NCBI GenBank assembly: GCA_025357755.1
Contig: JANXOP010000107.1
Coordinates: 1 to 36,278 of the forward strand
Direction: 5' to 3'
Source: Kofleriaceae bacterium
GTDB lineage: Bacteria > Myxococcota_A > Polyangia > Haliangiales > Haliangiaceae
DNA: 36,278 nucleotides
The notes beneath the pieces are model-generated. The model ran no database searches. It worked only from the letters and a program-made list of their open reading frames with translations, and was not told the DNA's origin. The position numbers and the translations under genes are program-made. The first letter of the stretch is position 1, and each line of letters begins with the position of its first letter. This document shows positions 7,981 to 20,200 of the stretch, piece after piece.

Positions 7981-8535
7981 CTAATTCACTTCACCCGAGG
8001 CGCTTTTGGCGCCAGACGAGCTCGGCTTGGGGCCCACGAGACTGTGCAAGACCGCACGGGCGACGTCGGTGCCCGCCGCATCGCGCAGCGTCACGGAAAC
8101 ATCGTACGGGAACCGCGCGTTCGACCTCGGGACGGGCGACTCGCCGATCGCGGTGATCGTGCCGCGCGCCTTCTTCAGATACTCGATGTCGATGCCGCTG
8201 ACGATGAACCGCGCGTCGTCGGGCATCGAGTAGAACAGCGCCACGTTGCCGGCGATCTCGGCGAGGTTGACGAGCGCGACCGCGTGGATGCAGTCGAGGT
8301 GATTTCGGACGCCCTTTTTGTCGGCCATCGTGACCTCGGAGTAGCCCGACCGGAGGACCTGGATGCGGGCGTCGATGGTCCCGGAGTACGGTGCCATCCG
8401 GCCGATCAGACGCGAGAACACGACCTTGCCTCCGGGCAGGGTCGACAGTGTGTCCCAGCCCTGGCGGACCAGATTGCGGGAGCCATCGAGCGTGGGCAGC
8501 GGCAGACCGAACAGCGCCATAAGGGCGCGGACCAT
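7981..8535 (-). CDS. Hotdog-fold thioesterase-like protein (DUF4442/PaaI type)
   Basis: This protein of about 184 residues resembles the DUF4442/YiiD C-terminal group of hotdog-fold acyl thioesterases. Supporting stretches are a central segment [20 protein letters not shown], where the N-H-x-x-x-x-H-A-x-A pattern lies on the long hotdog helix, the strand [21 protein letters not shown], and the closing strand [18 protein letters not shown]. Such enzymes hydrolyse acyl-CoA or acyl-ACP thioesters, or simply bind acyl groups. ATG 8535 gives [15 protein letters not shown] 8520 is an alternative, and it would leave the whole inverted repeat at 8535-8574 upstream of the gene. It is the first gene of the minus-strand operon that runs to 4219 and is divergent from the lipoprotein gene at 8593. 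Confidence 0.75.
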   Translation of the reverse strand: MVRALMALFGLPLPTLDGSRNLVRQGWDTLSTLPGGKVVFSRLIGRMAPYSGTIDARIQVLRSGYSEVTMADKKGVRNHLDCIHAVALVNLAEIAGNVALFYSMPDDARFIVSGIDIEYLKKARGTITAIGESPVPRSNARFPYDVSVTLRDAAGTDVARAVLHSLVGPKPSSSGAKSASGEVN

Positions 8536-8574
8536 ACCCGAAGACGTTGCCAAACTCCTGACAATCTTCGGGTA
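8535..8574. promoter_or_regulatory. Perfect 10-bp inverted repeat between divergent genes
   Basis: TACCCGAAGA (8535-8544) and TCTTCGGGTA (8565-8574) form a perfect 10-bp dyad with a 20-base spacer, so equivalent positions are 30 bases apart, about three helical turns. It fills the gap between the thioesterase-like gene and the lipoprotein gene and touches the upstream start of the former. Its position suggests an operator for a dimeric regulator controlling both genes. A long-loop mRNA hairpin is the alternative. Confidence 0.5.
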
Positions 8575-8592
8575 CTCACATAGGATGACCTC

Positions 8593-9216
8593 GTGAAGGT
8601 GACTACGTCTTTTGCGGCTGCAGTACTCGCGCTGGGAGCGTGTAGTAGTCCGGCGAAACAGCCGATGACGCTCGAGCAGATGATCGCGGCCGATCCGCTG
8701 CCCTTGGCGAAGGGCGCGAAGTGGACCTACAACGTGACCGTCAAGCGCTACGATCCCGACTCCGATAAAGAGTCGACGAAGACGCTGACCTGGACGACCG
8801 AAGTCCTCGACGCGCACGAAGCGAATGGGGTCACCGCGTTTCGCGTGAAGGGCTGGCCCACCGATCTCGCCTCGGATCTCGAGAGCGCTGCTCCCGTCGC
8901 GACCGAGCGCACATTGCTGCGCAGCGGCAATAACTTCCTGTTCGGCGCGACCACCGAGCCCACCCTCGACGGCGCCGAGGGCTGGTTCACGTGGCCCGTG
9001 ATCGATGGCCAGAAGATCTGCCCCAAGACCGAGACCGTCTATTGCTGGCAGGTCACGGCCGTGGACACCGGCTACGCCCTGTCGTTCTACACCGGTCCCG
9101 ACGAGCAAACCTTCGATATCGAGCCTGGCACGGGTGTGTCGCGCTTCCACTACGCGCACCACGGCACGACCAACGAGGTCGAGGCCAAGCTGACGTCGTA
9201 CACCAAGGGCCACTAA
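8593..9216 (+). CDS. Lipoprotein of unknown function
   Basis: This is a 207-residue protein. The GTG at 8593 starts a short lipoprotein signal with lipobox ALGAC (mature N-terminus CSSPAKQP). The nearby ATG at 8585 is followed at once by a stop in its own frame. The mature part begins with [22 protein letters not shown], and the rest is predicted beta-rich with repeated Trp/Tyr/Thr positions ([28 protein letters not shown]), like the beta-sandwich lipoproteins common in myxobacteria. Two cysteines (KICPK, YCWQV) may form a disulfide. No catalytic motif is visible. It is divergent from the thioesterase operon and lies 93 bases before clpP, with a weak hairpin between. Confidence 0.7.
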   Translation: MKVTTSFAAAVLALGACSSPAKQPMTLEQMIAADPLPLAKGAKWTYNVTVKRYDPDSDKESTKTLTWTTEVLDAHEANGVTAFRVKGWPTDLASDLESAAPVATERTLLRSGNNFLFGATTEPTLDGAEGWFTWPVIDGQKICPKTETVYCWQVTAVDTGYALSFYTGPDEQTFDIEPGTGVSRFHYAHHGTTNEVEAKLTSYTKGH

Positions 9217-9226
9217 ATCTGCCTCC

Positions 9227-9247
9227 GGCCGCATTCGGCCCGGTTTT
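9227..9247 (+). terminator. Weak terminator after the lipoprotein gene
   Basis: GGCCG (9227-9231), loop CATT and CGGCC (9236-9240) form a short GC stem, followed by TTTT at 9244-9247. The stem is short, but the placement 10 bases after the stop codon fits an intrinsic terminator separating this gene from clpP. Confidence 0.4.
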
Positions 9248-9309
9248 CGGCTCACCTGCCTGTTCTGGCAGCGTTGCACCGAGGAGCCGAGCCTCGTAGA
9301 GTCGATCCA

Positions 9310-9939
9310 ATGAAGCCGCAGATGAGCTATCTGATTCCGACGGTGATCGAACAGACCCACCGCGGCGAGCGTGGGTGGGACATCTTCTCGCGTTTGCTGA
9401 AGGACCGCATCGTGTTCCTCGGCACCGCGATCGATGACCAGGTCGCAAACGTGATCATCGCCCAACTCCTGTTCCTCGATTCCGAGGAGCCGGAGAAGGA
9501 CATCATGCTGTACATCAACTCGCCGGGCGGTCACGTCTCGGCGGGTCTCGCGATCTACGACACGATGCAGTACCTGCACTGCGATGTCGCCACGATCTGC
9601 ATGGGCCAGGCAGCTTCGATGGGCAGCTTCCTGCTCGCCGCCGGCACCAAGGGCAAGCGCTACGCGCTCCCCCACTCGCAGGTGATGATCCACCAGCCGC
9701 TCGCGGGCTTCCAGGGCCAGGCGACGGACATCGAGATTCACACCAGGAACATCTTGAAGACGCGCGATGTGCTCAACGAGCTCTACTCGAAGCACACCGG
9801 TCAAGGGGTCGAGAAGATCAAGAACGACACCGATCGCGACAACTTCATGACCGCGCCACAGGCCAAGGAATACGGCTTGATCGACGAGGTCTTGATCACC
9901 GCGAAGAAGAAGGCCGACGAGAAAAGCGACAAGAAGTAG
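9310..9939 (+). CDS. clpP: ATP-dependent Clp protease proteolytic subunit ClpP
   Basis: This 209-residue protein is the serine peptidase subunit that forms the double-heptamer chamber of ClpXP. The catalytic triad is visible: Ser103 in GQAASMGSF, His128 in VMIHQPLAG and Asp177 in TDRDNFM. The oxyanion Gly pair is in INSPGG (residues 69-74), and the N-terminal region [10 protein letters not shown] is typical for the family. ATG 9310 was chosen; ATG 9322 ([11 protein letters not shown]) is possible, and the frame is open for 12 codons upstream without family similarity. The C-terminal Lys-rich tail ([11 protein letters not shown]) is an extension of about 10 residues. clpX follows 18 bases downstream, so the two are cotranscribed. 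Confidence 0.97.
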   Translation: MKPQMSYLIPTVIEQTHRGERGWDIFSRLLKDRIVFLGTAIDDQVANVIIAQLLFLDSEEPEKDIMLYINSPGGHVSAGLAIYDTMQYLHCDVATICMGQAASMGSFLLAAGTKGKRYALPHSQVMIHQPLAGFQGQATDIEIHTRNILKTRDVLNELYSKHTGQGVEKIKNDTDRDNFMTAPQAKEYGLIDEVLITAKKKADEKSDKK

Positions 9940-9957
9940 GCTACGCTGAGCGGTGTA

Positions 9958-11237
<1,280 letters not shown>

Positions 11238-11241
<4 letters not shown>

Positions 11242-14200
11242 GCGTCGGGCCAGCAACGCCGGCGTTCGAACGGGTACGACGGGAGCGCGACCCGCACGCG
11301 ATCCTGGCCGTGATAGAAGCCGTTCCAGTTCGGAGCGACGCCGCGCTCGTACAAGGTGCCGAGCGACGCGAGCATCTGATCCCGGTCAGCACGCGCGTCG
11401 GGATCGAGGGAGCTCAACCACACGCCGGGCCCGCCCTCGTTCGATCGACCGAGCACCGGGCGCGGTCCGATCTCGAGAAACACGTCGGTGCCTTCGCGCA
11501 CGAGCTCCTTGAGCGCGCGATCGAAGCGGGCGGTCTCGCGGGTCCAGTACTCCGCATCCAGCGAGCTCGTGTAGCGCTTGCCTGTGACCGTCGAGATCAA
11601 CGGGATCGCAGGTGCACGCCCCGTGACGCGACTCCCGGTCGCCAGCTGCATCGCATCCTCGATCGTGATCGCACCCGCGATCGCCGCGGCCGCATATTCG
11701 CCGATATCGTGACCCACCACGAGATCGGGGTAGACGCCCCAGCTCTGCCATAGCTCGGCGAGCGCGCACTCCACCGCGATCGTCGCCGCATCGCCATCCC
11801 ACGTCTCGGAGGATCGGCCGACCGCCTTCTCGCAGCGCTCGATCACGGCGCGAAACCGCGGCTCGAGGGCGATCAGCTGGTGCGCCATCTTCGCGGTCGC
11901 GGCGCCGCGGCCCGTGAACACGAACGCGATCCGCGCGGCACCACGACCGAGCGCGCGCTTGCTCGCGACCTCGCCGCGCGCGATCGCCGCGAGCTGGTCG
12001 CACATGGCTGCCGGCGTCGCTGCGACGATCGCGGCCCGTTGTGCGAAGTCGGCGCGGCCGAGGTTCGCGGTGAAGCAGACATCGGCGAGGTCGGCGGCTG
12101 GCGTCGTCGCGAGCTGGGTTGCATACCGATCGGCGAGCGTGCGCAGCGCCTCCTCGGAGCGCGCGGAGATCGTCAGGAACTGGCTCGGTAGCTCGCCCGT
12201 GGCCGCACGCGCGGGTGCGTGAACGCGCGCGAGCACCACGACCGCGTTGGAGCCCAGCAAGCCGAAACTGTTGACCACGGCGACCCGGCGGTCGGTCGCG
12301 GGCCAGGGCCGCGGTGCGGTCGGCGCGACGAGCGAGCCCCTGACCTCGGGGTCGGGGTCTTGAAGGTGAAGGAGCGCGGGAAGCTCGTCATGCGCGAGCA
12401 CGAGCGCGGCCTTGATCACGCCGAGCAGGCCGGAGGCCGAGCGCGTATCGCCGAGGTTCGCCTTGAGCGAACCGAGGATGCACGGCGCATCGGCCGCGCG
12501 ATCCTGACCGAGCACGCTCGCGAGCGCGCGTGCCTCGATCGCGTCGTACGCCGGCACGCCGCGCGCGTTGAGCTCGGCGTAGTGGATGTCCGCCGGGCGG
12601 ACGTTCGCCGCACGGACCGCCTCGCGCAGGACCTGCTCCTGCGAGGCTTCGTTCGGTGCGGTGAGGCCATGGCCCCGCCCGTTTTGCTTGATCGATGTCG
12701 CGAGGACCTCGGCGTGGATCCGGTTACGGCCGGTCTGCGCATCGGCGAGAGTCTTGAGCACGACCACGCCGCAGCCATCGGAGAGCACGCTGCCATCGGC
12801 GCTGGTATCGAGCGGTCGACAGCGGCCGGTCGCCGAGAGCAGCCGCGCCTTCGCGTACGCGATCGGTAGATCGGGCGTGAGCACCAGGTTGACGCCACAC
12901 GCGATCGCGACCTTGCACTCGCCACGCTGCAGGCTCTGCATCGCGAGGTGGAGTGCGACCAGCGACGAGTTGTCGCCCGAATCGATCGCGAATGACGGGC
13001 CCTTGAAGTTGAAGAAGTACGACAGCCGCTCCGCCGCGGCCGAGGCGCGATCGGTGAGCAGCAGCTCGGGCCGGGCGCGGATGAAGTCACTGCCCGAGAT
13101 CCCGACGAACACGCCGGTATCGCTACTCGCGAGCTCCTTCGGATCGATGCCCGCATCCTCGAGCGCTTGCCACGTGGTCTCGAGCAGCAGGCGGTGTTGT
13201 GGATCGATGTGCGCGGCGTCGCGAGGGGCGATACCGAAGAACGCGGCATCGAAATCGGTGATGCCTTCGATCATCCCACCCCACCGCACCGCACCGGTCG
13301 CAGCCACGCGATCCTCGGGGACCAGGGTGATCGCGTCGGTGTTCGCCTGGACGAGTTGCCACAGCTCGTTCGCATCGCGCGCGCCTGGCACCGAGCAGCC
13401 GATGCCGACGATCGCGATGCCAGCATCGATCGGAATCTGCTGGGTCGTGCGCGCGCGGCTATCCGCGCTCGTGAGCCGGCGCGCGATGCTGCGGATCGAA
13501 GATCGACCGCGCATCAGCGTGTCGGGGACGTCGTACTGGATCCACTCCGAGAGCGCGGTCTGGACCTCGATCATCGTCAGCGAGTCGAGGCCGTAGCCGC
13601 TGACCGGCGCATCGAGCTCGATCGCCTTCGCATTGATCCCGAGCCGCTTCGCGAGCAGCGACGCGAACCAGTTCTCGATCATGCTCGTGGCGAGATCGGT
13701 ATGGTTCGACACCCACGCCTCGACCGCCTCGGTGACGGCGGCGACGAGCTGTTGCGTGCCTGCCTTCGCAGGCAACACGCCACTGATCACGCCCCTCGCG
13801 AGCGCGTCGCGCACGGCCTCGGGATCTTCGAACGCGGTGATGTAGAGCCGCGCCGAGCGAGTCTCGGCGAGGGATGCGAGGAGCGCGAGATCGTCGCTGA
13901 CGATCGCGGCGTAGACGCCGGTCTTCGCGGCCGCGGCATCACCCGCGATCGCTGAGAGGTGTTGCTCGGCGAGAGCGCGCACGAACGTGTCCGCGCTCGC
14001 GGCACACACGAGCACGGCGGCCCTGCGCAGCGCCGCGAGATCCACGGCGAGCTTCGGCGGCGGCGCGAACTTCGCCGGCGAGGCGACCTCCGCCTGCGTC
14101 GCAGACGTCTCGAGCTTCGCCGCTGGTGGTGCCGGCGCGGCACCGACCGGCACCGCGGTGGGCTTGGACTTGTCCGCGCTCGCGACATCCGAGTGGCGCT

Positions 14201-16016
14201 TCGTGCCGTCGGAGCGCCAGTCTGCGAGCAGCTCGAGCTCGTTCGCATTGAATGCGGCCTTGCACGCACGGCGCTGCAGCTTGCCGCTCGAGGTCTTGTG
14301 GATGCTCCCGGCGCGGACGAGCACGATCGCGTGAGGCTCGAGCTCGTGGTGCGCGGCGATCGCATCGCGGAGATCCCAGAACAAGCGATCGACGTCGAGC
14401 GGCTCGTCCCCCGCGCGCTGCGGCGCGGCCGGATCCGGATCGCGACGCGACGGTTCGCCGCTGCGCCGATCGGTATTACGATCGCTGCGCCGGCGATCGC
14501 GATCGTGATAGCGCCGATCGACCTCGGCGACGACGACGACCCGCTCCTCTCCTGCCGTCTCGACCGCGAATGCGGCCACGCAGCCCGGTCGGATCGCCGC
14601 ATGCGTGCGCTCGACGGTGAGCTCGATGTCCTGCGGGTAGTGATTCGCGCCGCGCACGATGATGAGATCCTTGGCGCGACCACACACGTAGAGCTGATCG
14701 CCGAACATGAAGCCGAGGTCGCCGGTCCGCACGAAGGTGTGCACCGGATCGTCGGCGAGCTGGTTCACGAACGTCGCGACGGTCTCCTCGGTGCGCATCC
14801 AGTAGCCGTGGCCAACGCTGGCACCGGCGACCCAGATCTCGCCCACTCGATCGGGTGGACAACGCACGCCGGTGTCTGGATCGACGATCGCGATCGTCTG
14901 TCCCGGCGAGGGCTTGCCCGAGGCGACGAGCACCTGACCCTCACCGAGCTTCGCGATGCCAGCTTCGAGCGCGCTCTTGTCGAACGCGTGCGCGACCGGC
15001 GCCGCCGCGCGATCCGTGCCCGAGACGATCAGCGTCGCCTCGGCGAGGCCGTAACACGGGAACATCGCATTGCGCGAAAACTTCGAGACCGCGAAGGCCT
15101 CGGCGAACCGATCGATCGTCTCGAGCCGGATCGCTTCGGCGCCGTTGTACGCGAGCTTCCAGCACGACAGATCGAGCGCGGCGCGCTGCTCGGGCGTCGT
15201 CTTGCGCACGACGAGGTCGTACGCGAAGTTCGGGCCGCCACACACGCTGATCCGATAGTTGTGGACCGCCGCGACCCAGCGATACGGCTTCTCGAGGAAC
15301 GCGATCGGCGAGAGCCCGACCACCGAGCAGCCGCTGTATAGCGGTTGGAGCACGCCCGACATGAAGCCCATGTCGTGGAACATAGGCAGCCACGACAGGA
15401 TCCGATCATCGGGCCGGAACTCGAACGAGGCGAACACGCACTCGGCATTCGCGAGCAAGTTCGCGTGCGAGAGCATCACGCCCTTCGGCGTGCCCGTCGA
15501 GCCCGAGGTGTACTGCAGCATCGCGTACGTGTCGTCGTCGATCGCGGGGCGCGCCCAGTGATCACCGGCGCTAGACTCGACGCCATCGGTCGCGAGCCAT
15601 TCGAGCGTGCGCAGGTCCGGGGCTTGTGCGAACACGAAATCGGCGAGCGCGAGCAGGGGCCGCGTCGTCATCGCGAAGCGCGGCTTGGCATCGGCGACGA
15701 TCGCCTGGACGCGGGGCAACGTCCGCGCGAGGCGCTGTGGTTCGGGTGGATAGGCGGGGACCGGCGTCGCGCCGGCGTAGAGACAACCGAAGTAGCCCTC
15801 GATGAAGTCGATGCCCGGTGGGTAGAGCATCAGCACGTTCGTGCCAGTCGCACCCATCCCGCGCAGCGTGGTGCCGATCGCGCGCGCTCGGCGATCCATC
15901 TCGACCCACGTGCGAACATCTTCGGCCGACTCGCCGTCGCGGAGGTAGCGATACGCGACGACATCGCCGCGTTCTTCGGCGCGCGCCCGGAGCAGGTCGA
16001 CGATGGTGGGAGCCAT
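11238..16016 (-). CDS. FAAL / receiver-like / ACP / degenerate KS / degenerate AT multidomain protein
   Basis: This is a 1592-residue megasynthase-like protein. Residues 1-600 are a fatty acyl-AMP ligase: core [11 protein letters not shown] (169-179), TGDLG (431-435) and catalytic Lys579 in TSSGK, so adenylation looks intact. An Arg/Asp-rich insert lies at 501-540. Residues about 660-768 resemble a response-regulator receiver without its phospho-Asp. Residues 775-850 are an ACP with Ser812 in GLDSL. Residues 863-1265 are a ketosynthase in which the catalytic Cys-His-His are Asp1015, Asn1150 and Asp1190. Residues 1361-1530 are an acyltransferase with Asp1437 replacing the GHSxG serine and about 90-100 core residues missing. 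I infer that it loads a fatty acid onto its own ACP and does not extend it, with KS/AT acting as scaffold. Its ATG abuts the stop of the oxoamine synthase gene. Confidence 0.9.
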
Positions 16017-17234
16017 CTAGATCGCGCGGCGCCCGCGCTGGTTCCCCATCACCGCCATGCTTTGTTCGGCCGCCTCGGCCACCTTCATCACCTGCGCTGG
16101 CGTCAGCTCCGCGTGACACGAGAGCCGAGCCACGCCCGTCCCCTCGTCCACACCCGGCGCGACGAAGATCGAGGTCAGTACACCACGATCGCGCATGCCG
16201 CCGAAGAACGTGCAGGCATCGGTCTCGAGCGCGAACGCGATCGGCACGATCTGCGACTGGCTCGGCCTGGTCTCGATACCGTGGGCCGCGAGCTCGGTGC
16301 GCAGCAGCGCCGCCATCGCGAGGCAGTGCTTCGCGCGATGCTGTTCGGCTACCGCGATCCGCAGCGCCGCGAGGTGGCCTGCCGAGACATCGGGGAGCAC
16401 CGCGGAGCTGAACACGCTCGACCGCGAGCGATGCGTGAGGAACCACGCGACCTGCTTCTCGGCCGCGACCCAACCGCCGTGACCACCGAGCGCCTTCGAG
16501 AAGCTGCCGGTCCGGAAGTGCACGCGATCGGCGACACCCTCCTGGACGGCAAGGCCACCACCGCGCTCGCCGATCATGCCGAATGCGTGCGCCTCATCGG
16601 CGAGCAAGACGCTGTCATTGCTCTCGACGATCTCGACGATCTCGCGCAGGGGCGAGAAATCTCCGTGTACGGAGTAGCAGGTATCGATGCAGACGAGGCC
16701 AGGGCCGTAGCTCGCCATCTCTTCGGCGAGCGAGCTCGGATCGTTGTGACGAAATGCGATCGGTCGCCCGCTCGAGAACTTCGCGCCGTCCCACATCGAC
16801 GCGTGCGCACGCTCGTCGAGGTAGATCGGCATGCCCGCCTCGACGACCGATTCGATCAAGCCGAGGTTCGCGGTGTAGCCCGACACGGTCAGGAACACGT
16901 CGCCGGCACCCATCACGTCGGACATCAGCGCGCGGAGGTCATTGTTCTCCTGGCAGGCACCGCCGTAGATCACCGACGCCATGTTGCCGTTGCCGGAGAC
17001 CCGCAACGATTCGTACTTCGCCGCGATCACCTCGGGCCGTGCGGACAGGCGCAGGTAGTCGTTGAGGTGCAGCCCGATGTACGCTTCGTGGTGCTCGGGC
17101 AGATCGAACGGATACGGCTTGAACGAATCGACGCGACTCATGTAGTCGCGCATCCGCCGCTCGAACCACACCGGATGTAGCGCCCGAGACATCTCCTGCA
17201 ATAGTGAGCGTAGGCACGGTCCCGGGTCAATCAC
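16017..17234 (-). CDS. CqsA-like alpha-oxoamine synthase (PLP enzyme)
   Basis: This is a 405-residue fold-type I PLP enzyme of the alpha-oxoamine synthase family (KBL, AONS, SPT, CqsA), which joins an acyl thioester to an amino-acid-derived carbanion. The Schiff-base Lys247 is in TGSFSKALGG, Asp213 and His216 are in LLADEAHAFG, and His144 (DERAHASMW) is the ring-stacking position. Several blocks match CqsA as I remember it: PIYLDERAHASMWDG, PIAFRHND, DRVHF before the lysine, SQSQIV, and a late SIFVAP. CqsA of Vibrio makes the autoinducer CAI-1 precursor from decanoyl-CoA and SAM; LqsA of Legionella is related. GTG 17234 overlaps the kinase stop (GTGA); ATG 17192 is a possible internal start. 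The stop abuts the next ATG, so an acyl-ACP donor is likely. Serine palmitoyltransferase-like activity is the main alternative. Confidence 0.88.
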   Translation of the reverse strand: MIDPGPCLRSLLQEMSRALHPVWFERRMRDYMSRVDSFKPYPFDLPEHHEAYIGLHLNDYLRLSARPEVIAAKYESLRVSGNGNMASVIYGGACQENNDLRALMSDVMGAGDVFLTVSGYTANLGLIESVVEAGMPIYLDERAHASMWDGAKFSSGRPIAFRHNDPSSLAEEMASYGPGLVCIDTCYSVHGDFSPLREIVEIVESNDSVLLADEAHAFGMIGERGGGLAVQEGVADRVHFRTGSFSKALGGHGGWVAAEKQVAWFLTHRSRSSVFSSAVLPDVSAGHLAALRIAVAEQHRAKHCLAMAALLRTELAAHGIETRPSQSQIVPIAFALETDACTFFGGMRDRGVLTSIFVAPGVDEGTGVARLSCHAELTPAQVMKVAEAAEQSMAVMGNQRGRRAI

Positions 17235-20200
17235 GCGGGCAAGGCGAGTCTGTCAGGTGCGAACACCGGCGCGAGCAGTCGCGTCAAACCCGTGAGGTTT
17301 GCCACGCGCGCGGTGTGGGCCCAGGTCTGTGCGACTGCGACCTGCTCCGCGCCCGCGCTGCCTCCGATCAAGGTGCCGATCCGCAACCGTGCGACCATCT
17401 CGTAACCCGCGAGCTCGCCGATCTCGAACCCCGCACGTGCATGCGTGAGCAGCTCGAGCTCGCGCTGGTGATTCCCCTCGAGCGCAGCGACCTGCGCCCG
17501 CAGCAGGTTCGCCATCGCGCCACACCACGGGATCATCGAACGCTTGTCGAGGTGACGAGCGACCTTCTCGACGACGCTCAGATAAGAGCCGCGCTTGGTC
17601 GTCCGCATCGCGAGCGCGAGCGCGAGCCGCGCTTTGACCTCGCTCATGTAGATCTTCACCTCCTCGACGCGGAGCAGCAGGGCCTTCTCGAGCAGCGGCC
17701 AGGTCTTCTTGATTCGCGCCCACCCGAGCTCGGGTTGGTTCGCATACAGGTCGATGTTGAGCAGCGAGTAATCGGCCCAGTAGTGCTGGACCTGGTACCA
17801 GTCGCCCGGCCAGCTCGCGATCGATTCTTCGGCGATGGCACGCTGCGCGAGCGGATCGTCGGTCACGAGCGTCATCGCGATCCGCGGACAGCCGAGGGTC
17901 ATCGCGAGCCGACCGTACAGATCGCCACGCTCCGCCGCCTCGCGCTCGAGCGCGGGCACGCGATCGACCAGCGAGGCGATATCGCCGAGCCGATACCTCG
18001 ACCACGAACCGAACAACCGCGCGCTCGCGAGCTCCCACGGCACGCCACTGCACTGCGTGCGCAGCAGGTCCTCGGCCAGATCGCAGTAGTCCGAGCTCGC
18101 TCGGATATGACCCATCTCGTACGCCGAGATGCCCGAGGCGAGCAGATGGATGCCGGCGGCGTGCGGGTTATCGGTCTGCTGCGAGAGCTGCTTGGCGACC
18201 CCGAGCAGGTTCGCGACGCGCGGAGCCTGAGCCGCCCCGATCGTCGCGATGAAGCCGGCATCGAGCGACAGCGAGCGCGAGATTCGATACGGCTCGCCGG
18301 CATCGAGCGACAGGCGCAGGTTCAGGGTCTGGAACGCGTTCGCGCGGATCACGTCGACGATCGCGAGGCTCGTGCCGATGCCGTAGCAGGTGTCGATCAG
18401 CTGGAGCTGTTCGCGCGGAATCTCGGCGACCGCTCGCGGCGTGTAGTTCAGGCCGCGGATCTTGAGCCGGAACCGCCGCCACAGGAGCGACAGCAAGGCG
18501 CGCGTCGGGGTCTTGGCGAGCGACAGGTTCACCGTGCGCAGCACGTCGTCGATGATCCGCAGCCCGTCGTCTAGGTGGCCGGTATAGAGCAGCTGCTCGG
18601 CCGCGAGCCGCTGGTTGACCAGACGGCGTTCGACCGGCGCACCCTCGGCGGCAGCGAGGTACGCGGCCGCCGCCTCGGCGCCCCGCCCCGCGTTACGCAG
18701 CGCATCGCCGAGCCGCTCGTGGAGCGAGCGCCGGGTCTCGGGCTCGGGCCGCATCTCGAGCGCCTGGCGATACAAGCTCGCCGCGCGATCGAAGGCGAGC
18801 GCGGCCGCGGCGCGATCGCCGGCCTTGGTCGCGTACGTGAACGCGCGCTGGAGATCGCCCGCACCCTGGAAGTGGGTGACGAGCGCTTCCGGATCGGGCT
18901 GCTCGGGACCGTTCAACATCACGTGCGCGAGCACGCCGTGATCGTGCGCGAGCTGCTGCGGGGACAGCAGGCTCACGAGGAGCTCGCGGATCCGATCGTG
19001 ATACGGCTCGGCGAGATCGAGATCACCAACCCCCGAGGTCCGGATCAGCTGCGCGACCCGCAGCTGGTTCATCAGGGTGATCCGCTCCAGCGCGTCGATG
19101 CCCGCGGCGTGGCCGATCAAGATCTGGCTGATCGGCTGCCCCGCGACCGCGACGATCTCCATCAGCCGACGCGCGGACTCCGAGAGCCGCCCCACGCGCT
19201 TGCCGATCACCATGTCGAGCGACAGCGCGATGCCTTCGGTGAGCCCCTCGGCCTTCACGTAGCGCGCGAGCTCGTGGATGAAGTACGGATGGCCGCGCGA
19301 CTCGCGCGCGATCGTCCAGGCCGCATCGGTATCGGCGCCCTCGCTGGCCAGCAGCTGATACGCGAGCGAGCGTGATTCGTCCTCGGTGAGTGGGCCGACC
19401 TCGACCTCGCGCGCGGCGGCCCCGGGCGCGAGCAGACTGTCCTTGGAGAGCAGCGAGCTGAGCAGCGGGCTACGCGCCGCGTCCTCGCTGCGATAGCCGA
19501 GCAGCAACAGCAGCGGCGGCACGTTCGGCGGCCGCATCAGCTGCTCGAGCAACGGCGCACTGTCGCGATCGCCCCACTGCGCGTCGTCGATGAACAGCAC
19601 CAAGGGGCCGGTCGATGCGATCTTCGTGAGCAGCGCGCGCAACGCCGCGAACGCGCGGCGACGCAGCTCTTGAGGCTCGGGAGCCGCCTGCTTGTTGCGA
19701 TCGAGCCGCGCGAACATCGGTACGCTCTCGAGCACCGGAAACACGCGCGCGAGCGGTAACAGATCGCGCGGAGCGATCGCGGCGGCCGAGTCCTCGTCGA
19801 GCGAGAGCAGGTAGCGCGAGAGCGCATCGATCGCGGCATCGACGCCCTTGTACGGCACCTGCTCGCGCTCGTAGCAGCGCCCGGTGAGGATGACCCCCTT
19901 CGCGGTGCCGACCTCCTCGAGGAACTGATCGATCAGCGCCGACTTGCCCATGCCGGAGCTGCCATGGACGAGCACGGTCTGGCCGATGCCGCGCTTGACC
20001 TTCGCGAACGCGTCGCGCAGCTCCATGAGGTGGCGATCGCGACCCGAGAGGCCGCGCTGCGCTTCCATCTGCGCCGAGTTGCGATGGCGCGCGGTGACGT
20101 TGAGCTCGAGCAGCCGCGAGTCACGGGTCGCGCCGAGCCGGCTCAGCACTTCCTCGCCACGCGGTCGCTTTTCGGGATCGCGATGCAGGAGCTCGACGCA

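Noticed and set aside
15345-17180. 611-codon plus-strand open frame opposite the acyl-AMP ligase and oxoamine synthase genes
   Set aside because: Arg/Asp/His-rich shadow of clearly conserved minus-strand enzymes.
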